NCBI RefSeq assembly: GCF_019097595.1
Contig: NC_080731.1
Coordinates: 11,192,571-11,256,570, forward strand
DNA: 64,000 bases
Direction of reading: 5' to 3'
Origin: Hemibagrus wyckioides
Taxonomy: Eukaryota; Chordata; Actinopteri; Siluriformes; Bagridae
Position numbers and translations under genes: made by a program. The notes beneath the pieces were generated by a model. The model saw nothing but the letters and a program-made list of their open reading frames with translations. It searched no databases and was not told where the DNA came from. Positions 61,001 through 64,000 of this stretch are shown piece after piece. Numbering within the stretch: the first letter of the stretch is position 1; each line of letters begins with the position of its first letter.

Positions 61001-64000
61001 TGGCAGAAGCAGACACTGTGGTTATTTTGACAATACAAAGGAGGAAAGGACTGCTGGGAAGGGTGCGAGTGACCTACAGGACACTGAGTGATACAGATCC
61101 AGTTCCCTTCTCCACACCGGGCGTGGGCAGGGCAAGTGCTGGGAGTGATTTTGTTCCCATTTTGGAGTCAGTAACATTTTTGGCCAATCAGAGTGAAGCG
61201 AATGTGACTGTCAGGATTCTGGATGACAAGGAACCTGAGAGGGCCGAGTCTGTGTTCGTCGAACTTAGCAGTGTCACATTGGTGGAAGGTGCACAGATAC
61301 GACCAGGTGAGAAGGAACTGTCTTTTGATGCATGTACGTTGCTCAGTGGCTATGATTTTAAGCTATGATGAACAATCATAATATTTATTCTTGGTTTCTT
61401 CAGTTGCTCTGTCACCTCAACTTGGTCTGAGAAATGTCTCAGTGGCTCAGGTCATTATTGAGGCCAGTGATGATGCCTTTGGTGTGCTCCAGCTCTCATC
61501 TCCAGCAGTAAGCATCCCTGAGTACTATGTAGGACCCATCATAAATGTAACACGCATCGGGGGGATTTTTGCAGATGTGTCAGTGAAGTTCCGAGCTGTA
61601 CCCATGACTGCACGAGTCGGTAAGTAATAAACAAACAAGAAAGAACAGCTACATGTTGTAAATGCCAAAGCAACTGCTACCGCTGTAGGACTACAACTTT
61701 AAATATAACCAGTGTGCTTTTTAATTATGGGCCTAGACAATATAATATAACAAAATGGATATTACACTTTGTTGTGTTTAAAGATGGAAAATACTTCTTT
61801 CCTGCTTATGTCACACAGCAAAATAGAGGCTTAAGGGAAATCACAGTGTTACGCCATTATGTTTTGTTTACAAATTTACTCAGAGCTTGACTTTATTTTT
61901 TTGAAACCATGGTTTAAATTATGACTACTGACTCTACCTGTAGGTGAGGACTATAGTGTGGCCTCGTCTGATGTAGTCCTTCTGGAAGGAGAGAGCAGTA
62001 AACCAGTCCCTATCCTTATTATCAACGACGTGATTCCTGAATTGGAGGAAACCTTCCGCATTGAGCTTCTTAACCAGACCACTGGGGGGGCTTTCCTGGG
62101 AGTGCTCACTCAGTCAATCATCACTATCCTTCCTTCTGATGATCCATACGGCTCATTTGGTTAGTTGCAATGTCCAAAGTCATGTTGGCATTGATTAGAA
62201 TTTCTTCATAGGTTTGATAACTTGATCTTGTTCATGTTGCTCAGTTTTTCAGGCTGCACCAATTACTGTAGAGGAGCCAATGGTGAATGCTTTTGAAGTG
62301 TCCTTGCCCATTGTGAGGAATGCTGGGACTATAGGTTATGTTAGTGTCAAATGGCATGCTACCATAAATGGCAGACCTGCAACAGGTGACCTTCAACCTT
62401 TGTCTGGAGAGGTCAGCTTTGCTCCAGGTGAAACTATTAAGACACTAAAAGTAGAGGTTTTGGCTGATGACGTGCCAGAAATCGAAGAGGTAAGTACTGA
62501 TTTATCAGCTAGGAAGTGTTAAGGATTTAAGGATGCTTTGTAAAGATCTAATGATTTAATAATAAATCTATGTTTTAGATTATTAAGGTAGAGCTTACTG
62601 GTGCCACAAATGGTGGAAGCATCGGTGTTGAAAATGTGGTCAACATCATTGTTCCTGCTAATGACAACCCCTATGGCACAGTGCACTTTGAGCAAGCGGT
62701 ATATCGAGTACAAGAGCCTTTAGAAGGCGTGTACATTGCCAACATTACTGTACGAAGAAGGTGTGTGATAATCTTTTTTAGTTTTAAGCAATAAGATATA
62801 AAACAATATTTGTATCAAAAGGTCCTAATAGATCATTTTTCTTTTTCAGTGGAGGTAATTTTGGTCTTCTAGAGATTCTGTACAGCACATTTGAGATTGA
62901 TGTGGTGACCAACGCCCAGAGAAACGGCCATAACTTCCTCATCTATTATGATTCCCCATTACCCGGGGCACCTTCTAGTGCCATCCGAAGGCCTATCAAC
63001 ATCACCTCAGCCAGGGACCCTCTGAATTCCTGTGCAGCCTTCTGCCTTCGGGAACGTGCCTGCCAAGCCTTTTCTTTCACTAATGCCTCCACTGCGACGT
63101 GCTTCTGGGTAACCACATCCACAAACCAGCTTTCCGCTGCTGCCCAAACACTCACTTATATAAAAAATACCACTGCTGCTGCTTCTCTCTTCAGCTCACA
63201 GGCGACTGCCGGGAGTGACTATGTAACCATGATAGGACAAACAGCAACCATGCTGGATGGCTCAAGTAGTGCCAACCTCACTGTGCCAATTCTGACAGAC
63301 TCTTTGCCAGAGATGGATGAGAGTTTTATGATACAAATTTTAAAGGTTAGCCTGGTTAATATGACCGTGGGTGAGAAACACTTGCCCACCATTAGACAAC
63401 CAGACACCACTACAGTGACCATAGGAATGAATGGTGATGCATTTGGGGTGTTTAAACTATACAGTATCAACCCCAGTGCTACTCAGAACGGATTGTATCT
63501 GGAGGTTAGAGAGGAGCCGGGGACTAGAGTGCTGCTGGTCATTGAAAGGACTGGAGGCAGTCTAGGCCGTGTTACGGTGGAGTGGATGCATGTTGGTGGA
63601 ACTGCAAAGCCCAATGCTGATTTTAATGGCACTGGGGAGACTCTCATCTTTGCAGAAGGTAGGTCTAAAGAACAATACCCTTACATTTATTCCTCATTAT
63701 TTGAAATCATTAGTATCTGATTTAGATTTAGTATTTACTGTGCAGTACAAATGTTTGCGTCCCTTATGGTTTATTGAATGGAAAAATTAATATATCTCAG
63801 TTACAAATACAAGTACAAGTACAAATGTAATGTTTTGGTTGCATCATGTGACTCTGAGGAAGAGCTTCATCTGAGGTAAAATGGGGGATATCCAGTATAT
63901 ATCTGTGTTACTTTTGAAACCATGGTTTAAATTTCTTTTCCACTATGAACAAAGCAGGAAATGACTGTGTTTCTGGGACAGTTTTTTTATTTGCTGCAAC
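33731..64000 (+). CDS. adgrv1: ADGRV1 / VLGR1 / GPR98, adhesion G protein-coupled receptor V1 (5' part, 32 coding exons, continues past the window)
   Basis: The 32 coding exons listed separately join in frame to about 2,637 codons, roughly 40% of this giant protein (about 6,300 residues in human). ADGRV1 forms the ankle links of hair-cell stereocilia and the periciliary links of photoreceptors with usherin and whirlin; loss causes Usher syndrome type 2C. Visible here are a signal peptide (about residues 1-20), seventeen Calx-beta repeats recognised by motifs such as DDDIPEADETF, IDDQIPEIAESF, DDNIPETDEPF and TDSLPEMDESF, and a laminin-G/pentraxin-like domain at about 1250-1480. Many NxS/T sites fit an extracellular protein. 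No frame disruption was seen. Calx-beta repeats further on, EAR repeats, GAIN domain and seven helices lie beyond the right edge. Confidence 0.98.
35737..35886 (+). CDS. adgrv1: adgrv1 coding exon 2
   Basis: Residues 63-112, LQGEDTGDFEATTAAAFLL to VFNLRLQ, with the Calx-beta 1 motif DDDIPEADETF. Phase 0. The acceptor is one of two nearby CAGs; using the second would drop Leu-Gln and stay in frame. Confidence 0.93.
36715..36875 (+). repeat. tRNA-derived SINE in adgrv1 intron 2
   Basis: Starts TAAGGCATGGACGTGGCAGC (A-box region), has a B-box GAGTTCAAATCCC, and ends 'AGTTGCTCTAGATAATGG', 'GTCTGCCAAATGCCATAAAT', the usual 3' end of a common ostariophysan SINE. Confidence 0.75.
37211..37257. repeat. 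(AT)n microsatellite
   Basis: Perfect AT repeat directly upstream of the LINE tail; the Tyr-Ile frame across it is an artefact. Confidence 0.97.
37265..37424 (+). mobile_element. 5'-truncated non-LTR retrotransposon, 3' end
   Basis: An open frame ends YIDVINEVMKLVGVSVEDAE, then DRDRWREMIRCGGP and a stop at 37389-37391, the typical C terminus of a fish LINE reverse transcriptase ORF. It is followed by AAAGGGAAAAGCCGAAAGAAG and a GAAGA-rich tail. Only the last 40 or so codons remain. Confidence 0.75.
38775..38892 (+). repeat. Teleost interspersed repeat family B, copy 3
   Basis: Reads 'TTCTGTAAAGCTGATTTGAG', 'ACAATGTCCATTGTTAAAAG', 'GCTATACAAATAAAATTGAA' and an (ATTGA)n tail: the 3' end of family B. 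In adgrv1 intron 2. Confidence 0.8.
39104..39177. repeat. (AT)n followed by a T run
   Basis: About 29 AT units and then about 16 T in adgrv1 intron 2. Confidence 0.97.
40023..40053. repeat. (CA)n microsatellite
   Basis: About fifteen CA units, roughly 190 bases upstream of adgrv1 exon 3. Confidence 0.95.
40243..40338 (+). CDS. adgrv1: adgrv1 coding exon 3
   Basis: Residues 113-144; contains ARITILSNDNAFGILSFNS, the end of Calx-beta 1 and the linker to the next. Phase 0, donor GTAAGG. Confidence 0.95.
41350..41454 (+). CDS. adgrv1: adgrv1 coding exon 4
   Basis: Residues 145-179, TVEEPKGRNLYVPLTLIREK then GTYGSVTVNFE: start of Calx-beta 2. Phase 0, donor GTGAGC. Confidence 0.96.
41550..41663 (+). 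CDS. adgrv1: adgrv1 coding exon 5
   Basis: Residues 180-217, IVGGPNPASEDLSPDRGNL to LIHDDK, middle of Calx-beta 2. The DDK/VPE motif is split by the next intron. Phase 0. Confidence 0.96.
42817..43756 (-). pseudogene. Tc1-type transposase, frameshifted
   Basis: The N-terminal frame starts MGKTADLTVVQKTVSDTLHK at 43756, with the helix-turn-helix AKEAGCSQSAVSKHIHRKLS and a GRKKCGRRR linker. The catalytic frame (ending at 42817) has all three acidic residues of the DDE triad: LFSDESKF, FQQDLAPAHT and NPIENLWG. The two frames do not join: a short deletion near 43520 removes part of the linker between the paired-type domain and the catalytic domain and shifts the frame. This copy is therefore inactive. 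Confidence 0.9.
43856..43975 (+). mobile_element. Retroposed 3' fragment of repeat family A, nested in the Tc1 element
   Basis: Flanked by a perfect 13-bp duplication, GGGTGTGACACCA, at 43843-43855 and 43976-43988. The insert begins CCTGTCCAGGGTGTACCCC, includes GGGATAGGCTCCAGCAGACC, and ends in an (AATG)n tail. It matches the 3' halves of the copies at 4880 and 25702. A tailed, 5'-truncated insert with a target duplication of this size indicates LINE-type retroposition. Confidence 0.9.
45232..45797 (+). CDS. adgrv1: adgrv1 coding exon 6
   Basis: Residues 218-406, from VPEDDEIFTVQLTE through Calx-beta 3 (IDDQIPEIAESF) to PNDKPYGVLSIS and INEDTTMR. It ends in phase 2 at a GC splice donor (AG then GCAAGG) rather than GT. 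The preceding intron holds the nested transposon cluster. Confidence 0.93.
45924..46194 (+). CDS. adgrv1: adgrv1 coding exon 7
   Basis: Residues 406-496, FEGITIVRNGGTHGLVSVNW onward, Calx-beta 4 with QDDLPEEAEAF. Starts with one base completing the Arg codon. Phase 0 end, donor GTAATT. Confidence 0.95.
47482..47811 (+). CDS. adgrv1: adgrv1 coding exon 8
   Basis: Residues 497-606, MVFYIQDSDDVYGRFGFHPH to FLQNGARFLIQ. A whole divergent Calx-beta (5), which lacks the acidic DDxxPE motif and has RNDAFLQNGARF instead, as in the human protein. Phase 0. Confidence 0.95.
48505..48753 (+). repeat. Teleost interspersed repeat family B, copy 4
   Basis: Best preserved copy: 'GAGAATGGGTTCCCTTCTGA', 'GGTTCCTCTCAAGGTTTCTT', 'CTTGCCACCATTGCCTCAGC', 'ACAATGTCCATTGTTAAAAA' and the pentamer tail. 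It ends 16 bases before adgrv1 exon 9. Confidence 0.85.
48770..48946 (+). CDS. adgrv1: adgrv1 coding exon 9
   Basis: Residues 607-665, LDTLQLVNITPPIPSVSPRF to EESNTSM. Phase 0. A family B repeat ends 16 bases before this exon. Confidence 0.95.
49335..49558 (+). CDS. adgrv1: adgrv1 coding exon 10
   Basis: Residues 666-740, LPLRRDGTDGQAVVFWSIRP through ADNVPEINETV to TLDR. Calx-beta 6. Ends phase 2 in the Arg codon, donor GTATTG. Confidence 0.95.
51087..51213 (+). CDS. adgrv1: adgrv1 coding exon 11
   Basis: Residues 740-782, TNTENQILKPGFTSREIVIL, then ENDDPGGVFEFSPVSRG. Linker between Calx-beta repeats, almost identical in vertebrates. Phase 0. Confidence 0.95.
51303..51488 (+). CDS. adgrv1: adgrv1 coding exon 12
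   Basis: Residues 783-844, EGETVELRVIRQQGQ to IPDGLPE, the first part of Calx-beta 7. Phase 0, donor GTAGGA directly after PE. Confidence 0.95.
51638..51818 (+). CDS. adgrv1: adgrv1 coding exon 13
   Basis: Residues 845-905, LDKMFAVVLSSHSTPASRLG, KSDDPFGVIQF and INESKGMDIHS. Ends phase 1. Confidence 0.95.
51966..52129 (+). CDS. adgrv1: adgrv1 coding exon 14
   Basis: Residues 905-959, ASYSIVRGRGRFGNVSVLWL to LFSKPDE. Calx-beta 8, first part. Phase 0 end. Confidence 0.95.
52461..52584 (+). CDS. adgrv1: adgrv1 coding exon 15
   Basis: Residues 960-1001, VPEDVEKFTITLINATGG to NKNDDPIYFA. Completes Calx-beta 8. Ends phase 1. Confidence 0.95.
52675..52935 (+). CDS. adgrv1: adgrv1 coding exon 16
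   Basis: Residues 1001-1088, EPVIQRVREGGVANFTIL, then DDNIPETDEPFYIVLFNAT. Most of Calx-beta 9. Phase 1 end. Confidence 0.95.
53780..53906 (+). CDS. adgrv1: adgrv1 coding exon 17
   Basis: Residues 1088-1130, GDAVVYGKDTAIVMIEANDD, then EEGKSNNF. Ends TTC TA before GTGAGA, phase 2; the split codon gives Tyr where human has Trp. Confidence 0.95.
53938..53954. repeat. Short (AC)n run
   Basis: About eight AC units in the intron after adgrv1 exon 17. Confidence 0.9.
54054..54271 (+). CDS. adgrv1: adgrv1 coding exon 18
   Basis: Residues 1130-1203, VIRNRGHFGNVTVFWQLFAN to LRLMNIS, with SDKIPEFNEFF. Calx-beta 10. Ends phase 1. Confidence 0.95.
54465..55211 (+). CDS. adgrv1: adgrv1 coding exon 19 (laminin-G/pentraxin-like domain)
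   Basis: The second longest exon here, residues 1203-1452. After NDDPFGVFAIDKDNLDQEV and a partial Calx-beta (TILRLQGTFGDVRVSWEIL) it encodes the concanavalin-like domain: ANFTFSAWLMPRPNTDGFIV, GTMYYGVKVQTNESH, DGIIGFYLDGNPMPGGIK. Ends phase 1 before GTGTGT. Confidence 0.96.
56092..56465 (+). CDS. adgrv1: adgrv1 coding exon 20
   Basis: Residues 1452-1576. Completes the laminin-G-like domain (RQLFTGLLQDVRLYSVRL, SEIHELHGQPA), then the Calx-beta part with TRDDREEEGEEVFYLQL and SDNANGLFGFTGACIPD. Phase 0 end, donor GTAAGC. Confidence 0.95.
57208..57358 (+). repeat. Teleost interspersed repeat family B, copy 5 (degenerate)
   Basis: Contains 'CTTGCTCATTATGGTTAAGC', 'TTTTACAAATCATCTTGAAT' and a TTGAATTGAATTAAT tail. 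It ends about 60 bases before adgrv1 exon 21. Confidence 0.6.
57419..57595 (+). CDS. adgrv1: adgrv1 coding exon 21
   Basis: Residues 1577-1635, ISEEGSTVSCIVERTRGALD to IFFLPGQRSE. First part of a Calx-beta repeat; its cysteine is also present in human. Phase 0. Confidence 0.95.
58270..58450 (+). CDS. adgrv1: adgrv1 coding exon 22
   Basis: Residues 1636-1696, VLNLQVIDDDLPEFDEYFQV to KASDHPY. The GKPGSTPTSGASIDP stretch is conserved in vertebrates. Ends phase 1. Confidence 0.95.
58532..58725 (+). CDS. adgrv1: adgrv1 coding exon 23
   Basis: Residues 1696-1760, GLLQFQTTPITQ, then ITVQEEAGVVSLPVARAQ to SRDYE. Phase 0 end, donor GTAATC. Confidence 0.95.
58852..58981 (+). CDS. adgrv1: adgrv1 coding exon 24
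   Basis: Residues 1761-1804, NAEGLLDFLPGERLKYINMT, then DNSVPELDKVFRVELYNPQG. Completes a Calx-beta repeat. Ends phase 1. Confidence 0.94.
59303..59386 (+). CDS. adgrv1: adgrv1 coding exon 25 (acidic Ser/Gly insert)
   Basis: 84 bases, residues 1804-1832, VDLFFGSGDSGSGESDTDFF to HYHPG, matching the GSGSGDGDMEFFLP segment of human ADGRV1. It begins and ends in phase 1, so it can be skipped without a frameshift. The acceptor (GTGCTGATTAAG) is weak. Confidence 0.88.
60439..60578 (+). CDS. adgrv1: adgrv1 coding exon 26
   Basis: Residues 1832-1878, ANLGLASHITVTISASDEAH, then NGTEPEEGRSNVTLR. Phase 0 end, donor GTCAGG. Confidence 0.95.
60697..61306 (+). CDS. adgrv1: adgrv1 coding exon 27
   Basis: Residues 1879-2082; two Calx-beta repeats in one exon, with EDDIPELDKSFKIRLL and LDDKEPERAESVFVEL, separated by VLASDDPYGLFLFSE. 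Ends phase 1. Confidence 0.96.
61404..61619 (+). CDS. adgrv1: adgrv1 coding exon 28
   Basis: Residues 2082-2154, VALSPQLGLRNVSVAQ, EASDDAFGVLQLSSP and VGPIINVTRIGGIFADVSVK. Ends phase 1 before a consensus GTAAGT. Confidence 0.96.
61944..62159 (+). CDS. adgrv1: adgrv1 coding exon 29
   Basis: Residues 2154-2226, GEDYSVASSDVVLLEGESSK, NDVIPELEETFRIELL and SDDPYGSF. Ends phase 1. Confidence 0.96.
62245..62489 (+). CDS. adgrv1: adgrv1 coding exon 30
   Basis: Residues 2226-2307, VFQAAPITVEEPM, PIVRNAGTIGYVSVKW to LADDVPEIEE. Phase 0 end, donor GTAAGT. Confidence 0.96.
62579..62760 (+). CDS. adgrv1: adgrv1 coding exon 31
   Basis: Residues 2308-2368, IIKVELTGATNGGSIGVENV, NDNPYGTVHFEQAVYRVQEP to NITVRR. 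Ends phase 2. Confidence 0.96.
62850..63658 (+). CDS. adgrv1: adgrv1 coding exon 32 (longest here, last in window)
   Basis: Residues 2368-2638. A Calx-beta start (SGGNFGLLEILYSTFEIDVV) is followed by a cysteine-containing module (NSCAAFCLRERACQAFSF, ATCFW), then the rest of the repeat with TDSLPEMDESFMIQIL, then the start of the next (VIERTGGSLGRVTVEW, TLIFAE). Ends phase 1 before GTAGGT. The next exon lies beyond 64000. Confidence 0.96.
63659..64000 (+). other. adgrv1: adgrv1 intron, cut by the window edge
   Basis: Starts with the GTAGGT donor after exon 32. Nothing coding is seen. A stretch near 63915-63985 ('GAAACCATGGTTTAAATT') resembles 61900-61920 in an earlier intron, perhaps a shared short repeat. 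Confidence 0.8.

Noticed and set aside
1..64000. CRISPR arrays, bacterial operons, phage or plasmid features
   Set aside because: The window is vertebrate nuclear DNA; none of the repeats has a spacer structure, and genes are split by spliceosomal introns.

Overview
The window is nuclear genomic DNA of a ray-finned fish. Its genes have long AT-rich introns with GT-AG boundaries, it carries several teleost-type Tc1/mariner, hAT and SINE-like repeats, and it holds a conserved vertebrate gene neighbourhood: mblac2 - polr3g - lysmd3 - adgrv1 (the order of the human 5q14.3 block). The Tc1-derived elements resemble families known from catfishes and their relatives, so an ostariophysan, perhaps a catfish, is my best guess, but the order cannot be proved from this sequence. 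No species was looked up; gene names rest on protein families I recognise.

Layout. 1-3107: no coding gene seen; it presumably holds the mblac2 3' UTR and then intergenic DNA. 3108-6025 (minus): mblac2, two coding exons, 276 residues. 6026-6398: short head-to-head promoter shared by mblac2 and polr3g. 6399-9486 (plus): polr3g, seven coding exons, 209 residues, with a fold-back Tc1-type element in its fourth intron. 9487-10670: tail-to-tail 3' UTRs of polr3g and lysmd3. 10671-17170 (minus): lysmd3, two coding exons, 309 residues, plus a 5' UTR exon and a CpG/CRE-type promoter near 17.0-17.17 kb; its introns contain three transposon relics. 17.2-20.34 kb: intergenic, with an internally deleted Tc1 element and a nearly G-free ACT/ACC triplet array of about 1.3 kb. 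20.38-20.88 kb: CpG-rich block ending in a good splice donor, the likely adgrv1 promoter and 5' UTR exon. 20.9-33.7 kb: probable large first intron of adgrv1 with repeats and some unique-looking stretches. 33731-64000 (plus): the first 32 coding exons of adgrv1 (VLGR1/GPR98), about 2,637 codons, covering the signal peptide, seventeen recognisable Calx-beta repeats plus the start of the next, and the laminin-G/pentraxin-like domain. The gene runs off the right edge before its remaining Calx-beta repeats, EAR repeats, GAIN domain and seven-helix region.

Functions. The four genes do not form a pathway: MBLAC2 is a metallo-beta-lactamase-fold hydrolase, POLR3G an RNA polymerase III subunit, LYSMD3 a single-pass LysM membrane protein, and ADGRV1 the giant adhesion GPCR of the Usher ankle-link complex in hair cells and photoreceptors. 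All reconstructed exons join in frame, which strongly supports the models. The most notable non-genic structures are a three-level nested transposon in adgrv1 (hAT containing Tc1 containing a retroposon, each with recognisable target duplications), a fold-back non-autonomous Tc1 family present twice with the same internal junction, one GC-AG intron, a PAN/apple-like cysteine motif inside the adgrv1 Calx-beta array, and the large triplet array beside the putative adgrv1 promoter.
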